Shown here one piece after another: positions 1 to 7,653 of a DNA stretch of 64,000 nt; within the stretch, counting starts at the first letter, position 1, and each line of letters opens with the position of its first letter. Source of the DNA: Mycolicibacterium setense (lineage in GTDB: Bacteria; Actinomycetota; Actinomycetes; Mycobacteriales; Mycobacteriaceae). Under the pieces are notes generated by a model. It was not told the DNA's origin. It searched no databases and was given only the letters and a program-made list of their open reading frames with translations. A program made the translations under genes and the position numbers. The DNA lies in contig NZ_JTJW01000006.1 in assembly GCF_000805385.1 (NCBI RefSeq), forward strand, positions 1,302,001-1,366,000, read 5' to 3'.

Positions 1-906
1 GCCGCCAAGAATCGGTTCGCGCGGCTGCGACTCGGGACAGCTGTCACCGATGCCGGTCGCCGCAACCCCGCGGTGACCGCGCAGGCAGCCGCCACGTTGC
101 ACCTGCTCACCAAGGGCGGGGCGATCCTCGGCATCGGCACCGGCGAACGCGTGACCAACGAACCTTACGGCGTGGAGTGGTCCAAACCGGTCGGGCGACT
201 GATCGAAGCCCTCGCCACGATTCGCGCGTTGTGGGACTCCAACGGTGAACTCGTTACCCGCGATTCCGAGTTCTTTCCCTTGCACAACGCGATCTTCGAG
301 CTACCGCCCTATCGCGGGAAATGGCCCGAGATCTGGGTGGCGTCCCATGGCCCGCGCATGCTGAAGGCCACCGGCCGCTACGCCGACGCCTGGTTTCCTG
401 CAGCGGTTGTCCACCCGAAGGACTACGCAGCAGGCCTCGATGTCGTCAGGGCGGCGGCTTCCGATGCGGGTCGTGACCCGATGTCGATCGTGCCGGCCAG
501 CCTCGTCATGGTTGTGACGGGCCGCAGCCGCGATGAAGTCGATGAAACGCTCGGCTCTCAGCTAAGTCGCGCGTTCGCGCTCAACATCCCCGCCAAAGAA
601 TGGTCTCGGCACGGGGCGCGGCATCCATTCGGGGACGACTTCACGGGCATGCAGGATCTCATTCCGCAGACCCTCGACGAGCAGGACGTGCTGGCCGCGA
701 CCAAGGACGTTCCGCGATCGCTGCTGACCGCGAGCATCCTCAACGGCACACCCGCCGAAGTGCTGGAACAAGCGGCGGAGCTGCGTGACGCTGGACTGCG
801 CTACGCCGTGGTGGTCAACATGAGTGCTGCGCAACCTGATATGAGGCGTGGCATGGCCGCGAGCGTCCCCTTCGTCAGGATCCTGCGGCAGCTGCGGAAA
901 CTCTAG
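1..906 (+). CDS. LLM-class (luciferase-like) F420-dependent oxidoreductase, 5' truncated by window edge
   Basis: The reading frame is open from base 1, and the codons before the first GTG at 73 encode family-like sequence (LRLGTAVTDAGRRNPA), so the start lies outside the window. The motif GGAILGIGTGE followed by a conserved small-residue strand, and the WVASHGPRMLKATGRYADAW segment, are typical of TIM-barrel luciferase-like monooxygenases that use F420 or FMN. About 301 residues are visible and the C-terminus is complete (TAG at 904). The family is greatly expanded in mycobacteria and its substrates are mostly unknown, so none is assigned here. Whether it belongs to an operon to the left cannot be seen. 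Confidence 0.85.
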   Translation, partial: AAKNRFARLRLGTAVTDAGRRNPAVTAQAAATLHLLTKGGAILGIGTGERVTNEPYGVEWSKPVGRLIEALATIRALWDSNGELVTRDSEFFPLHNAIFELPPYRGKWPEIWVASHGPRMLKATGRYADAWFPAAVVHPKDYAAGLDVVRAAASDAGRDPMSIVPASLVMVVTGRSRDEVDETLGSQLSRAFALNIPAKEWSRHGARHPFGDDFTGMQDLIPQTLDEQDVLAATKDVPRSLLTASILNGTPAEVLEQAAELRDAGLRYAVVVNMSAAQPDMRRGMAASVPFVRILRQLRKL

Positions 907-1064
907 CCTTCGGAATTAGTTGATCAGCACGTTCGGTTGGCAATCGAGCCGTGCTTGACAGCGGTTGCTACGCTCAGTTCGGCTGTGGGGTGCGTGACCT
1001 CGCGGCCTATTTTTGTGCCCTCGGCCAATTTTGGCCGGGGGCTTTCTTCGTGTCTGGAGGAAGC

Positions 1065-1391
1065 ATGACTGAACTCATCTCAGACGGAGCGGTTCCAGCG
1101 ATTGCCGATGCTCTGTCCGACATGTTCAAGAAAGACCCGAACTGGTCGATGTTTCACGACGGAGGCTACGAGCGGTTCGGTGGGGGGCACGACGACGGCA
1201 GGGTCTGCCCTGAATGCGGCGCGTTATGGGGGTTCATGCGGATGTACATGTGGGTGAACCGCACGCTCAACATGTGGGCCAACCTCGACTCGTTGTATTG
1301 CCCGAAGGGTCATCACTGGAAACTGGTGTGCGTTCCGCCCACCGACATTGATCAGTCGGGTTTTTCGGGTGCCGGTTGGGCCGTAGCTTAA
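1065..1391 (+). CDS. small zinc-ribbon-like hypothetical protein
   Basis: This is a 108-residue protein. I chose the ATG at 1065 because GGAGG (1056-1060) sits 4 bases upstream; the open frame extends further up but lacks such a signal. A CPECG motif near residue 48 and a CPKGHHW motif near residue 80 could form a treble-clef or zinc-ribbon metal site, and the intervening segment is rich in Met, Trp and Asn. There is no signal peptide or membrane segment. I do not recognise the family. It stands alone, convergent with allB, so context gives no functional clue. Confidence 0.55.
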   Translation: MTELISDGAVPAIADALSDMFKKDPNWSMFHDGGYERFGGGHDDGRVCPECGALWGFMRMYMWVNRTLNMWANLDSLYCPKGHHWKLVCVPPTDIDQSGFSGAGWAVA

Positions 1392-1486
1392 CGGGCGCAT
1401 GATGCGCAGCACATTCGACGTGTGCCGATCAGCGTCTACCCGCTGGCGAACACGCCGCTGGGCCGTCGGGCCGGTATCGACTGGCG

Positions 1487-2854
1487 CTACACGCCCCCGC
1501 GGCGCAGCATCCGACCCTGTGCGGTCTGGAAGTCAATCTTCTTGCCGCGCAACCACGTACTCGTCACGACACCGGCGAGTGCACGTCCGTCGTACGGGCT
1601 GATCGGGTTCTTGTGGTGCAGCTTGTGCACGTCGACGACCTGTGCGGACTCGGGCTCGAAGATCGCGAAATCGGCGTCGTAGCCGAGCGCGATCTTGCCC
1701 TTGTTGTTCAGTCCGGCGAGCGCGGCGGGTTTGGCCGCCATCCACTCGAGCACCTGCGTGAGCTTTATCCCGCGACGCTTCGCCTCGGTCCAGATCAACG
1801 ACAGGCCGAGCTGCAGCGACGCGACACCTCCCCATGCCACGCCGAAGTCGCCGTTCTCGACGTCCTTCAGGTCGACCGTCGACGGTGAGTGGTCAGAGAC
1901 GATGCAGTCGATCGTGCCGTCGAGCAGGCCCTGCCACAGCAATTCCCGATTCGACGCCTCTCGGATCGGCGGACAGCACTTGAATGCGGTCGCGCCGTTC
2001 GGGATCTCCTCGGCCAGAAGCGTCAAGTAGTGCGGGCACGTCTCGACAGAGATCTTGACGCCGTCGCGCTTCGCGGTGGCGAGCATCGGCAACGCGTCCG
2101 ACGACGACAGATGCAGAATGTGCGCGCGGGCACCGGTCCAACGAGCGCGTTCGATAACCTCGGCGATCGCCACGTTCTCGGCACCACGCGGCCGCGACGC
2201 CAGAAAGCGTTCGTACCGGTCGCCCTCGGCCGACGGAGCATGGTCGATGGCGCGAGAGTCCTCGGCGTGCACGATCATCATGGAGTCGAAGCCGGCCAGC
2301 ACGGCCATGTCCTTCTCCATTTCATCGGCGTCGAGATGCGGGAACTCGTCGACGCCGGAGTGCAGCAGGAAGCATTTGAAGCCGAACACGCCCTCGTCAT
2401 GCAGGCCGCGCAGATCGTCGGTGTTGCCCGGAATCGCGCCGCCCCAGAAACCGACGTCGATGTGTGTCTTGCCAGATGCGGCCGCGCGCTTGGCATTCAG
2501 TGCTTCGACGTTGACCGTCGGCGGAATCGAGTTCAGCGGCATGTCGATCAGCGTGGTGACACCGCCCGCCGCCGCTGCGCGAGTAGCGGAGTCGAACCCC
2601 TCCCACTCGGTGCGCCCCGGCTCGTTGACGTGCACGTGCGTATCGACCAAGCCGGGGATCATGACCTGGTCGTCGGTGAGTTCGACGATCTCCGCGCCGG
2701 TGAGTCCACTCCCCAGCGGCTCGATCGCGACAACGCGACCGTCGCGGATACCGATCTCGCGGGCGACGATTCCCGCCGTCGTCAGCGTGCGCTCGCCACG
2801 GACCACAAGGTCGAATTCGGGGTGGTTGGACCGCTCCCCTGTGTCGGCGGTCAT
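1487..2854 (-). CDS. allB: allantoinase (cyclic amidohydrolase)
   Basis: The 455-residue protein hydrolyses the hydantoin ring of allantoin to allantoate, a cytoplasmic step of purine nitrogen recovery. Amidohydrolase landmarks in order are PGLVDTHVHVNEPGR (metal His 73/75), the bridging Lys near 160 in GFKCFLLHSG, metal His near 196 (HAEDS) and 248 (HLSSSDA), and the metal Asp near 321 in SDHSPST. KCCPPIR is the allantoinase/dihydropyrimidinase substrate-side motif. I chose the ATG at 2854 because GAAGGG lies about 6 bases upstream; the frame is open to 2956 but that stretch is not family-like and runs across an operator. It is divergent from the permease at 3078 and shares IclR-type operators with it. 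Confidence 0.93.
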   Translation of the reverse strand: MTADTGERSNHPEFDLVVRGERTLTTAGIVAREIGIRDGRVVAIEPLGSGLTGAEIVELTDDQVMIPGLVDTHVHVNEPGRTEWEGFDSATRAAAAGGVTTLIDMPLNSIPPTVNVEALNAKRAAASGKTHIDVGFWGGAIPGNTDDLRGLHDEGVFGFKCFLLHSGVDEFPHLDADEMEKDMAVLAGFDSMMIVHAEDSRAIDHAPSAEGDRYERFLASRPRGAENVAIAEVIERARWTGARAHILHLSSSDALPMLATAKRDGVKISVETCPHYLTLLAEEIPNGATAFKCCPPIREASNRELLWQGLLDGTIDCIVSDHSPSTVDLKDVENGDFGVAWGGVASLQLGLSLIWTEAKRRGIKLTQVLEWMAAKPAALAGLNNKGKIALGYDADFAIFEPESAQVVDVHKLHHKNPISPYDGRALAGVVTSTWLRGKKIDFQTAQGRMLRRGGV

Positions 2855-2882
2855 CGGCAGCCCTTCATTGCTACGAACATGA

Positions 2883-2897
2883 TTCCTCATCGTGGAA
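2883..2897. promoter_or_regulatory. IclR-type operator, allB side (TTCC-N7-GGAA)
   Basis: TTCCTCATCGTGGAA lies 29 bases upstream of the allB start. It has the same TTCC-N7-GGAA geometry as three further sites at 3013, 7519 and 7586, all beside genes of the allantoin cluster. A partly overlapping GTGGA-N8-TCCA element runs 2892-2908. The probable ligand is the IclR protein encoded at 7654-8415; binding is inferred. Confidence 0.6.
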
Positions 2898-2998
2898 GTA
2901 AAACTCCATCGTAGAGCGACATTAGATGTGAGCGTCGACACAGTCAATCGGGCCAAAAGCTTGACACGCGGCGTCTAGATACGCGTTACTTATCAAAA

Positions 2999-3027
2999 CT
3001 GTGGAGTATTTCTTCCACAGAGTGGAA
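2999..3027. promoter_or_regulatory. double IclR-type operator, permease side
   Basis: Two overlapping inverted repeats are visible. One is CTGTGGA-N8-TCCACAG at 2999-3020 with perfect 7-base arms. The other is the perfect palindrome TTCCACAGAGTGGAA at 3013-3027. The site is 51 bases upstream of the chosen permease start and matches the operators near the IclR gene. It probably controls both divergent transcripts. Confidence 0.7.
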
Positions 3028-3077
3028 TGTTTGCGGCGACGCCGAGCGTCGGCGCTCTGACCATGACAGGCTTATTC

Positions 3078-4583
3078 ATGCGCACAGAGTCAACCGGGCT
3101 GATCGACGACTCCAATCGTGACGATGTAACCCCACTCGCCGACGTGAGTCCGGATCTGTACAACGCCGATCTGGCGCCCACCAAGCGCGAAGGTCGACGG
3201 TGGGGCGCGTACAACATCTTCACGTTGTGGGCCAACGACGTGCACAGCCTGGGCAACTATTCGTTCGCCATCGGACTGTTCGCACTCGGCCTAGGCGGCT
3301 GGCAGATCTTGTTGGCGCTCGGACTCGGCGGCGCCTTCCTCTTTCTACTGCTCAGCCTTTCCGGGTTCATGGGCGAAAAGACCGGTGTCCCGTTCCCGGT
3401 GATGAGCCGCATCGCCTTCGGCATCCGCGGCGCGCAGATCCCCGCCATCGTCCGCGGCGCGGTCGCGATCGCATGGTTCGGCATCCAGACCTATCTCGCG
3501 TCCGTGGTGCTGCGCATCCTCATCATCGCGCTCGCACCGTCGGCCCAGACTCTCGACTCGAACAGCTTCCTGGGGTTGTCGACACTCGGCTGGATCTCGT
3601 TCGTCGCGCTGTGGGTGATCCAGGTGGTCATCGTCAGCTACGGCATGGAGATGATCCGCAAGTACGAGGCCTTCGCCGGTCCGGTCATTCTGATCACGAT
3701 GGTCGCGCTCGCGATCTGGATGCTCAACAACGCCGACTGGTCCATCGCATGGACGACGCCCGACTCGCTGACCGGCCTCGACATGTGGCTGAAGATCGTC
3801 GGCGGCGCCAGCCTGTGGGTCGCGATCTACGGCACGTTCGTCCTCAACTTCTGCGACTTCACGCGTAACGCAACGTCGAAGCGGGCGATCGTGAAAGGCA
3901 ACTTCTGGGGCATCCCGCTCAACATGCTGGTGTTCGGCGGCATCGTCATCACGTTGGCCGGCGCTCAGTTCCGCATTGACGGACGCATCATCGACGCGCC
4001 CGCCGACATCGTCAAGGAAGTCCCCAACACCCTGCTGCTGGTGCTCGCCGCACTCGCGCTGCTGATCCTGACCGTCGCCGTGAACATGATGGCCAACTTC
4101 GTCGCACCGATCTATGCGCTCAACAACCTGTTCCCCAAGCACCTGAACTTCCGTCGCGCAGCATTCATCTCGGCCGTCATCGGTCTGGTGATCCTGCCGT
4201 GGAACCTGTACAACTCCCCTGCCGTGATCAACTACTTTCTCGGTGGCCTCGGTGCCATTCTGGGGCCGCTGTTCGGCATCATCATGGCCGACTATTGGCT
4301 GGTGCGTCGTTCCAACATCAACGTTTTGGCCCTGTTCACGACCGACGCCGACGGTGAATACCACTACGCGAAGGGCATCAACGTCCGTGCCGTGGTCGCC
4401 CTCGCCATCACGGCGATCGTGGCCCTCCTGCTGGCGTTCCTGCCGGCGTTCAAGGTCGTCTCGGAGTTCTCCTGGTTCATCGGCGCAGGACTGGGTGCGA
4501 TCGTGTACCTGCTGGTCGCAGACCGCCGGGGACCGTTCAACGATGTTTCCGGCGAGCCGATCGCCGTGGCCAGCACGCACTAG
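3078..4583 (+). CDS. NCS1-family nucleobase/allantoin permease
   Basis: The protein of about 501 residues has roughly twelve hydrophobic segments. Its N-terminal signature (NADLAPTKREGRRWGAYNIF, then WANDVHSLGNYSFAIG) is typical of NCS1 purine/cytosine/allantoin symporters such as PucI. It probably imports allantoin or a related purine product, because it is followed 11 bases later by a hydantoin-type racemase and faces allantoinase across shared operators. Start choice is uncertain: ATG 3078 has ACAGG 7 bases upstream, ATG 3063 has no clear signal, and ATG 3027 overlaps the operator. Uracil or another hydantoin cannot be excluded as substrate. Confidence 0.85.
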   Translation: MRTESTGLIDDSNRDDVTPLADVSPDLYNADLAPTKREGRRWGAYNIFTLWANDVHSLGNYSFAIGLFALGLGGWQILLALGLGGAFLFLLLSLSGFMGEKTGVPFPVMSRIAFGIRGAQIPAIVRGAVAIAWFGIQTYLASVVLRILIIALAPSAQTLDSNSFLGLSTLGWISFVALWVIQVVIVSYGMEMIRKYEAFAGPVILITMVALAIWMLNNADWSIAWTTPDSLTGLDMWLKIVGGASLWVAIYGTFVLNFCDFTRNATSKRAIVKGNFWGIPLNMLVFGGIVITLAGAQFRIDGRIIDAPADIVKEVPNTLLLVLAALALLILTVAVNMMANFVAPIYALNNLFPKHLNFRRAAFISAVIGLVILPWNLYNSPAVINYFLGGLGAILGPLFGIIMADYWLVRRSNINVLALFTTDADGEYHYAKGINVRAVVALAITAIVALLLAFLPAFKVVSEFSWFIGAGLGAIVYLLVADRRGPFNDVSGEPIAVASTH

Positions 4584-4594
4584 TAGGGACCGCC

Positions 4595-5317
4595 ATGAGA
4601 ATCCTCGTAGCCAACGTCAACACGACGGTTTCGATGACCGATGCGATCGCTGAGTCGGCGCGCGGTGTCGCGTCGCCGGGCACCGAGATCATCGGAATCA
4701 CACCGCGTTTCGGTGCGGATTCGTGCGAAGGGAACTTCGAGAGCTATCTCGCAGCCATCGCTGTCATGGACGCGATCACGTCGTACCCCGAGCCGTTCGA
4801 CGCGGTGATTCAGGCCGGCTACGGCGAGCACGGTCGGGAGGGTCTGCAGGAGTTGCTCGATGTCCCGGTGGTGGACATCACGGAGGCGGCCGCGTCGACG
4901 GCGATGTACCTCGGACACAAGTACTCGGTCGTCACCACGCTCGACCGCACCGTCCCACTGATCGAGGACCGTCTCAAGCTCGCCGGCCTCGACGCACGAT
5001 GCGCGTCGGTGCGGGCGTCCGGCCTCGGTGTGCTCGAACTCGAGTCGGATCCGGAGCGGGCCGTCGAGGCGATCGTCCGCCAGGCGCGAGAGGCAGTCGA
5101 GAACGATCACGCCGAAGTGATCTGTCTCGGCTGCGGCGGCATGGCCGAACTCGAAGAGAAGGTGAAGGCCGCGACGGGCGTCCCGATCGTCGATGGAGTC
5201 CGCTCGGCGGTCACCATCGCCGAAGGTCTGGTCCGGATGGGTCTGTCCACGTCGAAGGTGCGTACCTACGCGACGCCGCGCGAGAAGAAGGTCACCGGCT
5301 GGCCTTTTCGGTTGTAG
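4595..5317 (+). CDS. Asp/Glu/hydantoin racemase-family protein (probable allantoin racemase)
   Basis: The 240-residue protein opens with MRILVANVNTTVSMTDAI, the usual start of the hydantoin/allantoin racemase family. The second catalytic cysteine is present in LGCGGMAEL (about residue 182), followed by VPIVDGVRSAV. The first catalytic position, normally Cys in a CxGDPG-like loop near residue 79, is replaced here by the sequence QAGYGEHGREGL. Position right behind the permease, with AGGGACC before its ATG, suggests it interconverts allantoin enantiomers to suit AllB. Loss of one acid/base cysteine could mean one-directional chemistry, a different nucleophile, or another reaction. Confidence 0.75.
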   Translation: MRILVANVNTTVSMTDAIAESARGVASPGTEIIGITPRFGADSCEGNFESYLAAIAVMDAITSYPEPFDAVIQAGYGEHGREGLQELLDVPVVDITEAAASTAMYLGHKYSVVTTLDRTVPLIEDRLKLAGLDARCASVRASGLGVLELESDPERAVEAIVRQAREAVENDHAEVICLGCGGMAELEEKVKAATGVPIVDGVRSAVTIAEGLVRMGLSTSKVRTYATPREKKVTGWPFRL

Positions 5318-5328
5318 GCCAACGAGAT

Positions 5329-5370
5329 CGACGAGAACGGGCGCCTCTTGCGAGGCGCCCGTTCTCGTCG
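5329..5370. terminator. bidirectional intrinsic terminator-like hairpin
   Basis: CGACGAGAACGGGCGCCTC (5329-5347) pairs perfectly with 5352-5370 through a TTGC tetraloop, giving a 19-bp GC-rich stem. It lies exactly between the convergent racemase and allE genes (allE ends at 5375). There is no long U tract on either side, which is common for actinobacterial terminators. Confidence 0.8.
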
Positions 5371-5374
5371 TGCG

Positions 5375-6202
5375 TCAGAGCATGATCTGTCGGTTGACGT
5401 CCTTGTACAGCAGGTATCGGAAGTTGGACGGCCCGCCGGCGTAGCACGCCTGTGGGCAGAAGGCGCGCAGCGAGAGGAAGTCGCCTTCCTGAACTTCCAC
5501 CCAGTCTCCGTTGAGGTGATAGACGGCCTTGCCCTCGAGCATCAGGAGGCCGTGTTCCATCACGTGGGTCTCGGCGAACGGAATGGACGCGCCGGGCTCG
5601 AAGGTGACGATGTTGACGTGCATGTCGTACCCGAGGTCCTGCGGGTCGAGCATCCGTGTCGTGCGCCATTTGCCGTCGGTCCCCGGCATGGCCGACGGTT
5701 CGATGTCCTGCTCGTTGCCGAACTTGACCGATACCGTATGGCCCTCGATGGCCTCATAGCGCTTGCGGATCCATACGAACGTCGCGTCGGCGTCGCCGTT
5801 GTTGTGGGCTGACCAGTCGGTGCCTGCCGGGAGGTAGGCGAAGCCGCCCTCGGTGAGGGTCTGCGACTGGCCTGCCGCGTCGACGGTGAGCGCACCGGAG
5901 GTGACGAACAGGAAGCTCTGCACCTCGGGCTGCGGCTCGGGTCGCTGTGCCCCACCGCCCGGTTTGACCTCGACGATCGCCTGGTAATACGTCGTCGCAC
6001 CACCGGCCACGGGTCGGTTGATGATCCATGCCCGGGTATCGGTCCACTCCGGGAACACCGAGGTGACGATGTCCGAGAGGACGCCGCGCGGGATCACCGT
6101 GTAGGCCTCGGTGACGATGGCGCGGTCGGTCAGCAGATCGGTTTGCGGGGGCAGGCCGCCGCGGGGCGTGTAGTACGACGCTTCGGTCACTGGGGGGGTC
6201 AC
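5375..6202 (-). CDS. allE: (S)-ureidoglycine aminohydrolase (bicupin)
   Basis: The 275-residue two-cupin protein releases ammonia from (S)-ureidoglycine, the product of allantoate hydrolysis. The first cupin spans about 50-135 (QSFLFVTSGALTVDA, FAYLPAGTDWSAHN). The second spans about 180-265 and carries the metal-type motif FAETHVMEHGLLMLEGKA, then YHLNGDWVEVQEGDFLSL. PRGVLSDIVTSVFPEW near the N-terminus is typical of AllE. The GTG start at 6202 overlaps the upstream gene by four bases (GTGA), with AGGAG about 6 bases upstream, so it is probably translationally coupled. No allantoate amidohydrolase is in the window to supply its substrate. Confidence 0.9.
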   Translation of the reverse strand: MTPPVTEASYYTPRGGLPPQTDLLTDRAIVTEAYTVIPRGVLSDIVTSVFPEWTDTRAWIINRPVAGGATTYYQAIVEVKPGGGAQRPEPQPEVQSFLFVTSGALTVDAAGQSQTLTEGGFAYLPAGTDWSAHNNGDADATFVWIRKRYEAIEGHTVSVKFGNEQDIEPSAMPGTDGKWRTTRMLDPQDLGYDMHVNIVTFEPGASIPFAETHVMEHGLLMLEGKAVYHLNGDWVEVQEGDFLSLRAFCPQACYAGGPSNFRYLLYKDVNRQIML

Positions 6203-7476
6203 TGATTGCTCCTGGTTGTGCGGCCGAGCGCGATGTCGCGCACGGTGGACGTGGGAAGGTCGGTGGCGGTCTCGATCTCGTCGGCGGTGAGGGCGCCGCA
6301 CACGCTGCCACGATGGATCACGTTCGCGAGTGCGCGGGCGGTGGCCGGCTCGTCCATGACGGTCGAGTCGAGTCGGTGAACGTAGTTGCGCAGGCGCGTC
6401 GCGGCGGGCGCGAAGGCGCCGCGATAGAACGCATAGGTCGCCAGGTATCGGGTGACGAGTTGGGCGGGGTGCATGTCCCAGCCCTGGTAGATGCCGCGTT
6501 CCAGATGGCGCCGGACGAGGCGCGCGTGCAGCTTCCACGCCACGGCGACGTTGTCGGGCTCGCCGACCGGGAGGATATTGGTCGAGCCGTCGGACATGTG
6601 AACGCCCGTGCCTGCGACGGCCAGTTGCATGACGTTCTTGGCGTGGTCTGCCGCCGGATGTTCCATCGACTGGTAGGCGGCGGCGATACCGAGGGACGCC
6701 GAGTAGTCGTAGGTCCCGTAGTGCAGCGAGCTGACGCGGCCCTGGCCGGCGTGGATGAACTGGGCAACGGGTGCGCGGCCATCGGCGCCGAGGATCGCCT
6801 GCGGCGTTTCGACCTGCACTTCGAAGCGGATGCGGCCGGCCGGCAGTCCGTTCGCACGTTCGAGCGCGCTCGCGACTTCGACCATCGCCTCGACCTGGTC
6901 GACGGACGTCACCTTGGGGAGGGTGAGGGTGAGGCCGTCGGGCAGGCCGCCGGATTCGACGAGTCCGCTGACGAACATGTCGAGCGTGCGCAGTCCGCGC
7001 GCACGGGTGCCTGCTTCGAAGCACTTGAAGCGGGTGCCGACGAACGGCGTCGAGGTGCCTGCGTCGAGCGCGATCCGCAGTGCGGCGATCGCGTGTGCGA
7101 CGTCGGTGTCCTCGGTCGCATCGTCGAAGGTGCCGTAACCGTCCTCGAAGTCGATGCGGAGGTCTTCGATCGGCTCGGTGGTCAGCTTGTTCTCGACGAG
7201 GGCTGCGAGCGTCTCGGGCGCACAGTCGGTTCCGCTGCTCGCACCGACGAGTGCGGCGACCGCGTCGAGCCCGCCCGCCTCCTTGGCGGTTGCCCGAGCG
7301 GTGGCGCCCCAGTCTGCGGGCGTCGTCGCCGAGTACCGGTTGCCCGGGACGTAGACGGTGTGGACCGGTTGCCGACGGCCGTCATCACCGGGGTATTGGT
7401 TCACCAGTTGCGCGTCGGCGGCCGAGAGGCGGCGATCGACGTCGGCCAGCACCGCATCGTCGAGGCGTCGTGTCAC
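6199..7476 (-). CDS. CitE/HpcH-like TIM-barrel protein of DUF6986 type
   Basis: The 425-residue protein resembles the HpcH/HpaI/CitE lyase superfamily. RIDFEDGYG lies near 140, GTRFKCFE near 180, the metal-type motif FEVQVETPQAIL near 250, HYGTYDYSASLGI near 290, and GWDMHPAQLVTRY near 360 (compare the His-Pro-x-Gln of CitE). The GTG start at 7476 follows GGGAGGGAG. It is the first gene of the allE operon and has an IclR operator 43 bases upstream. In an allantoin cluster a lyase or condensing enzyme acting on glyoxylate would fit, because glyoxylate is the carbon end product; that is inference, and the reaction of this family is not known to me. Confidence 0.75.
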   Translation of the reverse strand: MTRRLDDAVLADVDRRLSAADAQLVNQYPGDDGRRQPVHTVYVPGNRYSATTPADWGATARATAKEAGGLDAVAALVGASSGTDCAPETLAALVENKLTTEPIEDLRIDFEDGYGTFDDATEDTDVAHAIAALRIALDAGTSTPFVGTRFKCFEAGTRARGLRTLDMFVSGLVESGGLPDGLTLTLPKVTSVDQVEAMVEVASALERANGLPAGRIRFEVQVETPQAILGADGRAPVAQFIHAGQGRVSSLHYGTYDYSASLGIAAAYQSMEHPAADHAKNVMQLAVAGTGVHMSDGSTNILPVGEPDNVAVAWKLHARLVRRHLERGIYQGWDMHPAQLVTRYLATYAFYRGAFAPAATRLRNYVHRLDSTVMDEPATARALANVIHRGSVCGALTADEIETATDLPTSTVRDIALGRTTRSNQ

Positions 7477-7505
7477 AGGCGTCTCCCTCCCCTGTCGGAA
7501 GCTTC

Positions 7506-7533
7506 TGTGGAAACAGAATTCCACATTGTGGAG
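7506..7533. promoter_or_regulatory. IclR-type operator upstream of DUF6986-allE
   Basis: TGTGGA-N8-TCCACA (7506-7525) overlaps TTCCACATTGTGGAG (7519-7533). This is the same composite arrangement as at 2999-3027. It lies in the divergent gap between the DUF6986-allE operon (start 7476) and the IclR gene (start 7654). Confidence 0.7.
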
Positions 7534-7583
7534 TTTAGCGCGAGGGTATCGGCACCAAATGTCCCGATCTGCCACCCGAACAC

Positions 7584-7602
7584 GTTTCCATATTGCGGAA
7601 AC
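7584..7602. promoter_or_regulatory. IclR-type operator, regulator side (autoregulation)
   Basis: GTTTCC (7584-7589), a 7-base spacer, then GGAAAC (7597-7602) form a perfect inverted repeat 52 bases upstream of the IclR start. It is the fourth TTCC-N7-GGAA site and suggests autoregulation. Confidence 0.65.
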
Positions 7603-7653
7603 TATCTTGCGCATGTTGGATGGAACGACAATCGTCGACCGGGAGTGGAGTGC

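Noticed and set aside
1411..1490. Coding-looking text VPISVYPLANTPLGRRAGIDWRY between the zinc-ribbon gene and allB
   Set aside because: It is only about 23 codons, merges into sequence antisense to allB and has no start signal; it may be a gene remnant but I could not name the parent.
3345..4580. Long open frame antisense to the NCS1 permease
   Set aside because: Its composition (His/Asp/Arg/Gln rich) is what the complement of a membrane protein gives in high-GC DNA; the permease is clearly the real gene.
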